Made by a program: the position numbers and the translations under genes. A stretch of 49,124 nt of DNA from Lachnospiraceae bacterium UBA7196. Lineage in GTDB: Bacteria; Bacillota; Clostridia; Lachnospirales; Lachnospiraceae. The notes under the pieces were generated by a model that did no database searches, was not told where the DNA came from, and was given only the letters and a program-made list of their open reading frames with translations. The DNA lies in contig DKUU01000004.1 of NCBI GenBank assembly GCA_002490835.1, forward strand, positions 1-49,124, read 5' to 3'. Every line of letters begins with the position of its first letter. Position 1 is the first letter of the stretch. This document shows positions 40,223 to 47,503 of the stretch, piece after piece.

Positions 40223-40978
40223 TTAGTTATGTAAACCATTCTGCGGTCGGGCTTTTCTGTACACCCCGACCGCAATTACAACACATACGACCTTCCCGCC
40301 CATACCCACGACCACCATTTCCCCTGCCGCAATCTGCGAGAGCGCACTGATCAGGGCATGCGTCATCACGCAGATCCACAAGCTCCCGGAATATGAGTAT
40401 AAAGCCGAAAGAATAAAGCAGTTAGTCAAGAGTCCCAGCAGGAAAAACGGAAGATCGACCGCAGAAAGGCTGCCGTCAATATAGAAAAACAGAAGATGCC
40501 ATATCCCCCAACACACAAAGGTAACAAACGTTGCCGCAACGTATGTCAGCCTGCCTTCCAGTGCCGGCTGAAAGCTGCAGCGCCAGCCGATTTCCTCGAT
40601 TCCCCCAAAGACAAGCGCCTTTAGAAACAGCAGGATCGGAAACCACAGACTATCCGCCTGAAAGCCGCCACTTAAAATGACACCGCTAAAATCAACCAGC
40701 AAAAATACAATTACCAAAAGATAAGCTTTGACCGACTGTCTGACCTGAAAGAAGTCCTTTATCACATCTGCAATATGCTTCCCATTGCATCGACACTGAT
40801 ATACCGTCCCCCACAGAGCCGAAGAAACACCTGCGACAGCAATCAATAGGATGCCGATTGCGGTCGCATAGCCTGTCTCCACGCCGCCATGTTTCAAGAC
40901 AGCAGCCACCCCTGCTATGAAGATAATCTGCACCATCGTCGGTAGCAAATATTGTGTAAATATCTTACGTTCGTCCAT
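40223..40978 (-). CDS. CPBP family intramembrane metalloprotease
   Basis: This 251-residue membrane protein has about seven helices and the three CPBP (Abi) motifs: GGIEEIGWR with Glu128, Glu129 and Arg133, GIWHLLFF with His161, and MTHALISA with His207. Members cleave membrane substrates (the type II CAAX protease RCE1 is a relative), and in bacteria many protect against or process peptides. The exact role here cannot be predicted. It is encoded head-on to the GH31 gene with no clear terminator between them, and eight bases downstream of a small, apparently frameshifted gene. Confidence 0.85.
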   Translation of the reverse strand: MDERKIFTQYLLPTMVQIIFIAGVAAVLKHGGVETGYATAIGILLIAVAGVSSALWGTVYQCRCNGKHIADVIKDFFQVRQSVKAYLLVIVFLLVDFSGVILSGGFQADSLWFPILLFLKALVFGGIEEIGWRCSFQPALEGRLTYVAATFVTFVCWGIWHLLFFYIDGSLSAVDLPFFLLGLLTNCFILSALYSYSGSLWICVMTHALISALSQIAAGEMVVVGMGGKVVCVVIAVGVYRKARPQNGLHN

Positions 40979-40986
40979 TTTTCCCT

Positions 40987-41290
40987 CTATATTCTCCCCG
41001 CATGATACAGTATTACCATCGCCCTGTAGGTAACGTCACAGAGTTTTCTGGTCCTGCTTCTCCAGTCTTCCTCCAACTGCCCGCCGGAATAGGTTCCCAT
41101 GCCCTTCAACGTATTTTCGCAAAAGTCTACGCGGCAAATGCCCTGCTCATCGATGGAATCGTAGATTCTGTCCACTTCTTCCTGTAACTCCGGCACCAAA
41201 TCATACAGACCGCACCGGCAAACCCGCCATTTTCCCCAGTATGTCCTGCTGCAAGTGATCCGCCGGCGCAGACTTCTTATGCTTCGTCAT
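40987..41290 (-). pseudogene. small gene apparently broken by a frameshift
   Basis: An ATG at 41290 with a good GGAAGG ribosome binding site starts a 29-codon frame (MTKHKKSAPADHLQQDILGK) that stops at 41201. A second frame, shifted by one base, runs through the same point and reads LYDLVPELQEEVDRIYDSID on to LCDVTYRAMVILYHAGRI, stopping at 40987. That frame has no good start of its own. Skipping one base near 41218 would join them into a protein of about 100 residues. The product is not recognised. Either a real frameshift or a sequencing error could explain this. Confidence 0.45.
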
Positions 41291-41537
41291 CTCGTTTCCT
41301 TCCTTCAGTATTGTCCTGCATATGACATCACGCAAATTTCCGTGGCTCCACAGCATCATCTTAGCAGATGCAGCGCGGATAATCAAATCATTCGGTATCG
41401 TTCACATGTCAGCAGCAGAAAGCAATGATCAAACCATTTATTACCACGCGCGGCGTAAAAACACACTGCAGCGACGATACCCCGATGCAAACAGCAACAT
41501 TTAATCCAGAAAATTGTCAGTCAAATGCAAAAACAGA
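41291..41537. other. intergenic region without recognisable gene
   Basis: No supported coding region or RNA was seen between the frameshifted small gene and the promoter of the kinase-like gene. Short open frames exist on both strands, but none has a ribosome binding site or a recognisable sequence. Confidence 0.5.
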
Positions 41538-41566
41538 TTGAGAAATGTCAGAATAGTGTTTATAAT
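41538..41566 (+). promoter_or_regulatory. promoter of the cytidylate-kinase-like gene
   Basis: TTGAGA (41538-41543), a 17-base spacer and a perfect TATAAT (41561-41566), about 40 bases before the ATG at 41606. It supports that start over an in-frame ATG at 41525, which lies upstream of the promoter. Confidence 0.75.
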
Positions 41567-41605
41567 AGAAATAAGATTCCACATCGCAGAAAGGGGGACG
41601 CATTT

Positions 41606-42238
41606 ATGTATGATATCATTACCATTGAACGGCGCTACGCCAGCGGGGGACATGAGATCGGAAAAAGGCTGGCCGAAGCGCTGGGATATAAACTTTATGA
41701 CCGCAATATCCTGATGCAGGCGGCACAGACGCTTGAAATACCGTTCTATAACATCGAAGCGCTTGAGGAGAGCAGCGCCGGCAATATCCTGATGAATCTT
41801 TCCAAAACGCCTCTGGGCGGGCTCGGCGGAAATAAAAATCTGCCTCTGGGCGGGCTCGGCGGAAATAAAAATCTGCCTCTGGCGGACCAGCTTTTCCTCG
41901 AAGAAAAGCGCATCATCGAAGAAGCAGCCGAGGCAGGAAACTGCGTGATCATGGGCAGGGCTTCCGGCTATATCTTAAAGGAAAAAGCAAACAGCCTGCG
42001 GGTATTTATCTATGCCGACCACGAAAAGAGGCTGCAGCGCGCCATTGAAAAAGAAGGCTTTTTAAAAACGGAAGCAGAAAACGAGATGAAAAAGAACGAC
42101 AAGCGCAGAAAGAATTTTTATAATGCCGTCACCACCCATGAGTGGAGCGACCCCAAGTACTATGACCTGTACATGAACGCCGGAAATCTGGGAATCGATC
42201 AGTGCGTCAGGATTTTGATGGAAGCAGCGAAGGGATGA
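41606..42238 (+). CDS. cytidylate kinase-like family protein
   Basis: This 210-residue P-loop-type protein resembles the cytidylate-kinase-like family (PF13189) common in clostridia. It starts YDIITIERRYASGGHEIGKR, where SGGHEIGK replaces the classical Walker A loop. LGYKLYDRNIL and NCVIMGRASGYIL are further family motifs, and an Arg-rich lid KKNDKRRKNFYNAVT lies near the C-terminus. The physiological substrate of such proteins is not established. An 11-residue unit PLGGLGGNKNL is present twice in tandem (about 69-90), a loop insertion between the first helices. AGAAAGGGGG precedes the ATG. Confidence 0.85.
   Translation: MYDIITIERRYASGGHEIGKRLAEALGYKLYDRNILMQAAQTLEIPFYNIEALEESSAGNILMNLSKTPLGGLGGNKNLPLGGLGGNKNLPLADQLFLEEKRIIEEAAEAGNCVIMGRASGYILKEKANSLRVFIYADHEKRLQRAIEKEGFLKTEAENEMKKNDKRRKNFYNAVTTHEWSDPKYYDLYMNAGNLGIDQCVRILMEAAKG
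41810..41875 (+). repeat. 33-bp perfect tandem duplication in the kinase-like gene
   Basis: Copies at 41810-41842 and 41843-41875 are identical, and CCTCTGG begins a degenerate third copy. Each encodes PLGGLGGNKNL, so the frame is kept. Perfect identity suggests a recent duplication by slippage or unequal recombination. Confidence 0.9.
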
Positions 42239-42289
42239 GGTGCCAAAGAGCCGATGAATTTATCACCGGCTCTTTTATATCATTCAAAA

Positions 42290-42634
42290 CTACAGTGCAA
42301 GCTTATATAGAACAAGCGTATTCAAACTGACCCCTTCCCTGTCTGCTTCAATTGACAGTCGTTGATGTAGAGATTTCGGAAGTCTGACATTAAACTTGCC
42401 ACTATATCCCTCTACGCTGTCTGGTTCAGGAATGGGCAGCCCATTTTCAAGCTTTACTTCCAGATATCCTTCCATTGCTTCGTTCAGGCTCTCATATAAT
42501 TCTTCGATTGTATCTCCGGTACTCTGACAGCCATCCAATTCCAAAATCTTACCATAAAAATAATGACCGCTTTCATCATTCATCTCATATACCATTCTTG
42601 TATACGGTAAATTCATATAATCTTTTAACTCCAT
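42290..42634 (-). CDS. hicB: HicB-family antitoxin
   Basis: This 114-residue protein has the two-domain HicB layout. The N-terminal partly degraded RNase H-like domain shows YEMNDESGHYFYGKILELDG, followed by CQSTGDTIEELYESLNEAME, the hallmark of HicB. The C-terminal ribbon-helix-helix (GKFNVRLPKSLHQRLSIEAD) binds DNA. It should neutralise HicA and repress the operon. I chose the ATG at 42634 because GAAAGGGG precedes it, rather than a TTG two codons earlier. It lies 63 bases downstream of hicA on the same strand, the usual toxin-first order. Confidence 0.9.
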   Translation of the reverse strand: MELKDYMNLPYTRMVYEMNDESGHYFYGKILELDGCQSTGDTIEELYESLNEAMEGYLEVKLENGLPIPEPDSVEGYSGKFNVRLPKSLHQRLSIEADREGVSLNTLVLYKLAL

Positions 42635-42697
42635 TAGCAAGCCCCTTTCATAAAATCGTGCATGCTTTCGTATCTTATCGTCTCTGGAATAAGGGAT

Positions 42698-42925
42698 TTA
42701 TTCCCCTATTCTGCTCAGTACGTCTTTAATGTATGCTATTTTTAATGGATTTTCCTGCTTTATTGTAATCAGGTCGCCGGTGGACTTATTCAAATAATGC
42801 CTGTGGCTTCCTTTCTGCCTCACATTCTCATATCCATAACTCCTAAGTACTTTCTCTGCCTCCTCCGGTCTTACGCCGTTTGGCTGGCTTTTCATCTTCT
42901 CTATAATTTTTTCTACACTTGACAC
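42698..42925 (-). CDS. hicA: HicA-family mRNA interferase toxin
   Basis: This 75-residue double-stranded-RNA-binding-like protein should cleave mRNA and halt translation when not bound by HicB. The family pattern is clear: EEAEKVLRSYGYENVRQKGS, the catalytic His41 in GSHRHYLN, and ITIKQENPLKIAYIKDVLSR. I chose GTG at 42925 with the GGGGG ribosome binding site 10-11 bases upstream, because in-frame ATG codons at 42952 and 42985 fall at or before the expected transcription start; the latter overlaps the -35 box. No clear transmission element or phage gene is nearby. Confidence 0.85.
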   Translation of the reverse strand: MSSVEKIIEKMKSQPNGVRPEEAEKVLRSYGYENVRQKGSHRHYLNKSTGDLITIKQENPLKIAYIKDVLSRIGE

Positions 42926-42955
42926 CTCATAGCACACCCCCTTTCTCCACATTAT

Positions 42956-42985
42956 TATAGTACTGCATTTAGTACTATATGTCAA
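42956..42985 (-). promoter_or_regulatory. hicAB promoter with palindromic operator
   Basis: On the minus strand, a perfect TTGACA (42980-42985), a 17-base spacer and TACTAT (42957-42962). A perfect inverted repeat TATAGTACT/AGTACTATA (42956-42964 and 42971-42979, 6-base spacer) covers the whole spacer and the -10. This fits autorepression by the HicB ribbon-helix-helix domain. Confidence 0.75.
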
Positions 42986-43006
42986 TTATTTCTTTTTTCC
43001 TATGCC

Positions 43007-43375
43007 CTATCTCTTTTCCTGATACGCATACCCAAAATGGATCGGCGGCGCGGTCACGGAAACATATACAAACTCGCCTTCCCCGTCATTAAGCAGCCCG
43101 TGAACATCACCATCCGCAAAGCGAACGACATCGCCCGCCTTAAACTCCTTTTCCTGATCGTCCGCCAGCAAGAGTTTTCCCGTCCCCTGCGTGGCATACC
43201 AGATCTGCTCCGAGGCGTCATGCGTGTGTCTTGGCTGGCTTGCCCCCGCTTCCAAATGCACCTCCGTGATCGTTACCCGCTGACTCGAGGAATTTTCAGG
43301 ATTTAACAGCTGCCTTGACACAACACCGGGATTAGCCAGTTCCTTAATATCCTTTTTCTCAATGAATTCCATCAT
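43007..43375 (-). CDS. cupin domain protein
   Basis: This 122-residue single-domain cupin has both motifs: motif 1 around QPRHTHDASEQIWYATQGTG (His, His, Glu metal ligands) and motif 2 around FKAGDVVRFADGDVHGLLND (His ligand). It probably binds one divalent metal; the substrate is unknown. GGAGGATAT precedes an ATGATG pair, so translation may begin at 43375 or 43372. It stands between the hicAB pair and acetyltransferase genes, all on the minus strand. Confidence 0.85.
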   Translation of the reverse strand: MMEFIEKKDIKELANPGVVSRQLLNPENSSSQRVTITEVHLEAGASQPRHTHDASEQIWYATQGTGKLLLADDQEKEFKAGDVVRFADGDVHGLLNDGEGEFVYVSVTAPPIHFGYAYQEKR

Positions 43376-43419
43376 ATATCCTCCGCTTTATTTACCTTCT
43401 GCATCCTGATAAAAGGAAT

Positions 43420-44007
43420 CTACCTTCTCAGTGCCTCTCTGTGAAAAAAGTATCCCAGATTGATTCTTACTTCCCGTCTCCCAATATCATTATTTGTGTA
43501 GCAGCACGTGTCAAAGCCAATCAGTTCAAATCCTTGGTGCAGATAAAAACCGATCGCATTCGTATTACATGATTGGGTTTCCAAAATCAGGGCACGTCTT
43601 TTCTGGCTGATGGCAATCTCCTTTGCTTTGTCCATCAGCCTTTTCCCGACCCCCTGACCACGGAGCGCATCCGCCACCCACAATTCTGTTACCGCAAGCC
43701 TGTTTGACCATTCTTCAGGGCATACCTCTATGCACGCCTGCAAATCGCCGCTATCGCCTACCACGCCCCAGGCCTGCGCCTTCTCCCAGTGATCCTGAAA
43801 CAAAGAATCAGGAAAATCATATTCTTCCGGGGTATGGATGATTTCTGTTTCCGCCTTCTTTCGGACTAAGGAAATCGTACATCCATTGCTATTAAGCGGA
43901 TCAATGATTACATCATAGAAGCTGTCACTTCTCGTCACAAGCGGTATCGTTACCCCTTTCCAATCTTTCTTCGGTAATTCTATTATTTTACAATTGCCAT
44001 GATTCAT
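43420..44007 (-). CDS. GNAT acetyltransferase, streptothricin acetyltransferase-like
   Basis: This 195-residue GNAT enzyme transfers an acetyl group from acetyl-CoA. The acetyl-CoA loop is RGQGVGKRLMDKAKEIA. The segments ILETQSCNTNAIGFYLHQGF, LIGFDTCCYTNNDI and EVRINLGYF match the SatA/YyaR streptothricin N-acetyltransferase group as I remember it. I chose the ATG at 44007 because GGAGGGAAACGC precedes it. A second GNAT gene lies 19 bases upstream and an ANT(6)-like gene beyond that, reminiscent of the aadE-sat4 order in resistance clusters. Resistance has not been shown by sequence alone. Confidence 0.83.
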   Translation of the reverse strand: MNHGNCKIIELPKKDWKGVTIPLVTRSDSFYDVIIDPLNSNGCTISLVRKKAETEIIHTPEEYDFPDSLFQDHWEKAQAWGVVGDSGDLQACIEVCPEEWSNRLAVTELWVADALRGQGVGKRLMDKAKEIAISQKRRALILETQSCNTNAIGFYLHQGFELIGFDTCCYTNNDIGRREVRINLGYFFHREALRR

Positions 44008-44026
44008 GCGTTTCCCTCCAATCCTC

Positions 44027-44482
44027 TTATTCAACCCGCTTTCTGTAAACTCTGCAAGGCTCTCCGTTCCTTCTGTCATACATTGTCTGAAAAAATTCAC
44101 AGCCATACTTTTCATATAAGCCGATATGGTCTGTTGAGATATAGATTTCCCGCACCGACTCTACCTTCGCCAGTTTCTCGATCTCCTGAAACAGTTTTCC
44201 CTGATAGCGATGCCCCCTGTACTGCGGAAAGGTATAGACAAAACCGATCCACGGCGTCAATTCCGTCGGCTGGATATCGTCCTTTTCCGCGTAAGTACAG
44301 AATGAGATCAACTCATCCCCATCCACGAGCAGCATCACCCGCGACTTTTCTCCCACCATTTCAAAGAACTTATTTTCCTTTAACAATTCATATAAAAATT
44401 GCCCGGCTGACCAATCGCTCTTTTTGATCTGTTCCAGCCAATGTCCCTGCCGGTCGCAGTTATGATATTCGATTACCTGCAT
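44027..44482 (-). CDS. GNAT family N-acetyltransferase
   Basis: This 151-residue acetyltransferase has a degenerate acetyl-CoA loop, PQYRGHRYQGKLFQEIEKLA, after the strand WIGFVYTFP. The later IYISTDHIGLYEKYGCEFFQ is the usual GNAT motif B. The N-terminus begins VIEYHNCDRQGHWLEQIKKS, seen in clostridial GNATs of unknown substrate. It lies between ANT(6)-like and streptothricin acetyltransferase-like genes, on one strand with short gaps. GGGAG lies eight bases before the ATG. Confidence 0.85.
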   Translation of the reverse strand: MQVIEYHNCDRQGHWLEQIKKSDWSAGQFLYELLKENKFFEMVGEKSRVMLLVDGDELISFCTYAEKDDIQPTELTPWIGFVYTFPQYRGHRYQGKLFQEIEKLAKVESVREIYISTDHIGLYEKYGCEFFQTMYDRRNGEPCRVYRKRVE

Positions 44483-44545
44483 TTATTTTTCTCCCATTTC
44501 TTTCATTGCTCCCGGCTGCATCCGTTCTGCCAAGCTGCATCATAT

Positions 44546-45406
44546 CTATTGGTCTTTCGCCATCTGATGTACCGATTCCAAATAAGACAAAGCGGCTTTG
44601 CCCTCGTCCTGATGATACTCCCATCCCAGCTTTTCACCGACATACCGCGCCGTGCTTTCAAACAGGCTGCACATCACAAAAACGGACTGCCACGCACGTT
44701 CCAAATCGCAGTCAAAATAAGTAGCCAAAAACGTTTCCCATTCGTCCCTCGGGAGCCACCGATACAAATACTTTGACGACTTTCCCGTACTGACCGTCCA
44801 GTCTGTCATAATACCAACCTTCCAATTTAGCATCATGATCAGCTGCTGTCTCACCACCTGACCGGTCATATCCTGTACATAGGGAAATTCTTCCCGCCAC
44901 AGGCCCTTCGCGATATTATTCGTGCACCACCAAAAATCATTGCAGACCGCATGATACTGTTCTTCCGTTGGCTTTTTGACCCAACGCTGACGGTCCGTCG
45001 CCTCCTCCATTTCGGGCAATATCTGCTCTTTATCCAGCAAAACCTTACAAAGCATGTCCTCCTGAATATGCTGCAACGTGTAATCGACCGTCTGCACCGT
45101 CAAATCAAGCCTGTTGCCGTCCGTAAACTGCATCAGCCAGCCATAACAATTTTCCTTATCGTTGGGATAATATGGATTTTCATCCGGATACTGCATATAA
45201 AGAATGTCCCCGAAACGCTTGATCCAGTCTTTGTCTTCGATAAAGCTTTTGGTTTCTTCCGCAACATAGACGATATCGTAATCCTGAAATCTGTCCTTCG
45301 GCACATTTTTATTGGTTCTGGAGCCATTCATATAGACCGCTTTGATCCTGTCGTCATTTTTCGCAATCTCCAAAATAAGGTCGTACATTTCGTTTTCTGT
45401 TCTCAT
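44546..45406 (-). CDS. aminoglycoside 6-adenylyltransferase-like protein, ANT(6)
   Basis: This 286-residue nucleotidyltransferase resembles AadE/ANT(6)-I enzymes, which adenylylate streptomycin at position 6. The nucleotidyltransferase motif is MNGSRTNKN (Gly28-Ser29) with the metal-binding pair Asp42 and Asp44 in FQDYDIVYV. Further family segments are QFTDGNRLDLTVQ, CNDFWWCTNNIAKGLWR and WKVGIMTDWTVSTGKSSKYL. Length and domain order are complete, so it may be active. Clostridial chromosomes carry many divergent ANT(6)-like genes, so streptomycin resistance is likely but not certain. CGGAGGTGCCAC precedes the ATG. Confidence 0.88.
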   Translation of the reverse strand: MRTENEMYDLILEIAKNDDRIKAVYMNGSRTNKNVPKDRFQDYDIVYVAEETKSFIEDKDWIKRFGDILYMQYPDENPYYPNDKENCYGWLMQFTDGNRLDLTVQTVDYTLQHIQEDMLCKVLLDKEQILPEMEEATDRQRWVKKPTEEQYHAVCNDFWWCTNNIAKGLWREEFPYVQDMTGQVVRQQLIMMLNWKVGIMTDWTVSTGKSSKYLYRWLPRDEWETFLATYFDCDLERAWQSVFVMCSLFESTARYVGEKLGWEYHQDEGKAALSYLESVHQMAKDQ

Positions 45407-45475
45407 GTGGCACCTCCGTTATCCCCGCCAATCATCGCCTTCGCTTCTGCAAACAAAATAATATCGTTAAAATCA

Positions 45476-45895
45476 TCAATGCCTTTTTCGGATTTCAATC
45501 AGGCGAAATAAATCCTCGTACATTTCTTCCCTGTCTTCTATGTCGATCATTAACCACTTTTGACCATTTCCCGACTTCGTCTGATCATAGAGCTCTCTTA
45601 GTTCAGGAGTGCATTCCTGTAACACCGCTTCCACAGCCTCTTTCTGTTTTTCACCAAGAACCACCAACACTGTAAAATAACCGTCCCTTGGATATACGGT
45701 ACAAAGGTTTTTCCCTGATTTCTTAAATTTTACATTCCAGCCGTTTTTCAGGCTGCACGAACTAAACTCTATCTTTTCTGTGCAATGATACGCCGCCTTG
45801 ATCTGGGCACAGAACTGCAAGAAGACTGCATTGTTAATAAATCTCCCTATTTCTTCCAAGGTAGGGCAATATGTTTTGTCCTTGATATCAATCAT
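45476..45895 (-). CDS. DUF3788-like small protein
   Basis: This 139-residue soluble protein resembles the DUF3788 family: PTLEEIGRFINNAVFLQFCA at the start, then a Trp-centred NGWNVKFKKSGKNLCTVYP strand pair and FTVLVVLGEKQKEAVEAVL. The C-terminal QKWLMIDIEDREEMYEDLF followed by RLIEIRKR is also typical. Function is unknown; the fold suggests a small-molecule- or protein-binding domain. I chose the ATG at 45895 because GGGGG lies upstream, and because this start gives the usual family length. It follows the ferredoxin gene by 17 bases. Confidence 0.75.
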   Translation of the reverse strand: MIDIKDKTYCPTLEEIGRFINNAVFLQFCAQIKAAYHCTEKIEFSSCSLKNGWNVKFKKSGKNLCTVYPRDGYFTVLVVLGEKQKEAVEAVLQECTPELRELYDQTKSGNGQKWLMIDIEDREEMYEDLFRLIEIRKRH

Positions 45896-45912
45896 AAAAT
45901 ACCCCCAGCTCT

Positions 45913-46098
45913 TTACAAGACCAAGGCCTTTTTGGGGCAAAGCTTTGCACATTTCCCGCAGCCGATACATTTTTCATAATCTATTTGCGGCGCTTCAAAA
46001 TCTTTTTGGCTCAACGCTCCCACCGGGCAGACTTTTACCGCCGGGCACTTGTGATTTTGGGGACAGTTCTCCACTACGATATTCAATTTTTTCTCCAT
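45913..46098 (-). CDS. small 4Fe-4S ferredoxin
   Basis: This 61-residue iron-sulfur protein has one regular cluster motif, CIGCGKCAKLCP (Cys44, 47, 50, 54). The first motif is unusual: Cys12, Cys18 and Cys24 in CPQNHKCPAVKVCP, spaced x5 and x5 instead of x2 and x2. It may therefore hold one canonical 4Fe-4S cluster and a second with altered ligation. It likely carries electrons for an unknown partner. AAAGGAAACGATTATT precedes the ATG. The DUF3788-like gene lies just downstream. Confidence 0.85.
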   Translation of the reverse strand: MEKKLNIVVENCPQNHKCPAVKVCPVGALSQKDFEAPQIDYEKCIGCGKCAKLCPKKALVL

Positions 46099-46181
46099 AA
46101 TAATCGTTTCCTTTCTAACATTTTATTTCAGCCGTAAGCGTATTTCTCAGCACAAAAATCCCGCTTTCTCCATCTATATTA

Positions 46182-46691
46182 TCACGCTTTTTTTCGTGTT
46201 AAGCAAGCCCCGATCATTGCTCCCATAAAAGCAACCGGCGCGATTCGCACGAACAACCACTCAAATGCGTGAAACAGCGTTCCGGCAATTGCGGTTTCGG
46301 GATCACTATAATCCCACCCCAAGTAAGGACTGTTCCCTACAATCAATACTGTAAAAACAGCCGCAATACCCACGCATAGTAAGATAAAGAGCCAATACAT
46401 CGCTTTTTGTCTTGCCTCTTTCCCGCGCGCAAGCTGCAGATTTATGACCTCAAGTTTTTCGCAAATCACTTTCAAATCGTCAGCCCCCGTCCCGCGGACA
46501 GTTTCTCCAAGCAATGTGCTTACCGGTACTTCCAATACCTCTGATAGGGAAATCAGCATATCGGCATCCGGGACCGACAAACCTTGTTCCCATTTAGAAA
46601 TCGTTTGCCTCACTACATTCAGCTTGATTGCAAGTTCCTCCTGAGAGAGCCCTTTGGATTTTCTGATTGTTTTGATGTTTTCGTTTAGCAT
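46182..46691 (-). CDS. XRE-type helix-turn-helix regulator with membrane anchor
   Basis: This 169-residue protein joins an N-terminal XRE DNA-binding domain (about 5-60; KSKGLSQEELAIKLNVVRQT then ISKWEQGLSVPD) to two membrane helices (about 97-118 and 143-163), with a basic RKKA end. Such membrane-tethered XRE regulators are common in clostridia; their signals are unknown. GGAGGTCATTCATT precedes the ATG. It has its own promoter and stands between the ferredoxin and a gene of unknown function, all on the minus strand. Confidence 0.88.
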   Translation of the reverse strand: MLNENIKTIRKSKGLSQEELAIKLNVVRQTISKWEQGLSVPDADMLISLSEVLEVPVSTLLGETVRGTGADDLKVICEKLEVINLQLARGKEARQKAMYWLFILLCVGIAAVFTVLIVGNSPYLGWDYSDPETAIAGTLFHAFEWLFVRIAPVAFMGAMIGACLTRKKA

Positions 46692-46717
46692 AATGAATGA
46701 CCTCCTTTTTTACTGAC

Positions 46718-46746
46718 ATGATATGAAGGAAAGCCCGTTGCGGCAA
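46718..46746 (-). promoter_or_regulatory. promoter of the membrane XRE regulator
   Basis: On the minus strand, TTGCCG (46741-46746), a 17-base spacer and TATCAT (46718-46723), 26 bases before the ATG. A small inverted repeat GTTGC/GCAAC lies over the -35. Confidence 0.5.
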
Positions 46747-46837
46747 GCAACGCAAATTAACATCACTGTGTATCAAGAGCCGCATCGCTAAAACCAACTG
46801 TTTTGTAACAATCATAAGCCTGAAGATTGACTGGAAT

Positions 46838-47488
46838 TTATTTGCATAATGCCCTGATAAGATTTTTATATCTCTCCGTTTGGCCATCAATATCTTCCTG
46901 CGTTACTCCGTAATATTTATGCAGGCGTATCATCATCTCATCCAAGTCTTTTGCCGCTTTATCTCCGCCGGCTCCTCCACCGATATATCCATACTTCGTC
47001 TCAATTACAACATTTAAGCTTTCATTTATATCCGAATATTCTTTAATATACTTATGCATATCAATATCAAATAACTCTTTCGGAACAGCCATAGCACGCT
47101 GTAATTGCTCTTGGCATTTTTCCAAATGTTCCATTACTGCTTCCGGATCTTCCCTTTCAAGCGGCGGAAGTTTTGCATATTCTCCCAGTAATTCCGGCTT
47201 ATATTGCAAAATGAAAGACGCCCGCAACTGTTCGTATTCTTCCCTGACCTCATCCGAATCCCTGTCAAGTTCTGTTAAGCCGCATTCATTTACCGCAAAT
47301 GCAAGCACATCCTCCATGGAATGATGGCTTTCTCCCGTAATCGTTTTTTCAATGTGTTTCTTCTTGCGGTTATATGCGATTTTATGTAATTGCTGCTTAA
47401 GGGTACGCTTCTTTGTATTCTTAAGGATAAAAACAGATGTGGGCCCATCTTCTCCATGAATCTGATATGTTTTATTCCCTTTTTTCAT
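46838..47488 (-). CDS. hypothetical protein downstream of an ArsR-like regulator
   Basis: This 216-residue soluble protein is not recognised. The N-terminal 30 residues (YQIHGEDGPTSVFILK) form a short beta-rich module seen before sodium pump or beta-subunit-like clostridial proteins. A basic Lys/Arg stretch (about 30-48) and two helical parts follow, with PELLGEYAKLPPLEREDPEA in between and a Gly-rich loop YGYIGGGAGGD near residue 180. No membrane helix is present. AAGGTGAAGG precedes the ATG. It lies 15 bases after an ArsR-like regulator gene, so it may be the target or partner of that regulator. Confidence 0.6.
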   Translation of the reverse strand: MKKGNKTYQIHGEDGPTSVFILKNTKKRTLKQQLHKIAYNRKKKHIEKTITGESHHSMEDVLAFAVNECGLTELDRDSDEVREEYEQLRASFILQYKPELLGEYAKLPPLEREDPEAVMEHLEKCQEQLQRAMAVPKELFDIDMHKYIKEYSDINESLNVVIETKYGYIGGGAGGDKAAKDLDEMMIRLHKYYGVTQEDIDGQTERYKNLIRALCK

Positions 47489-47503
47489 CCTTCACCTTTC
47501 GTC

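Noticed and set aside
40197..40237. Two ATGTAAACC copies between GH31 and CPBP genes
   Set aside because: Only nine bases long, no further copies in order, and no promoter or terminator relation could be shown.
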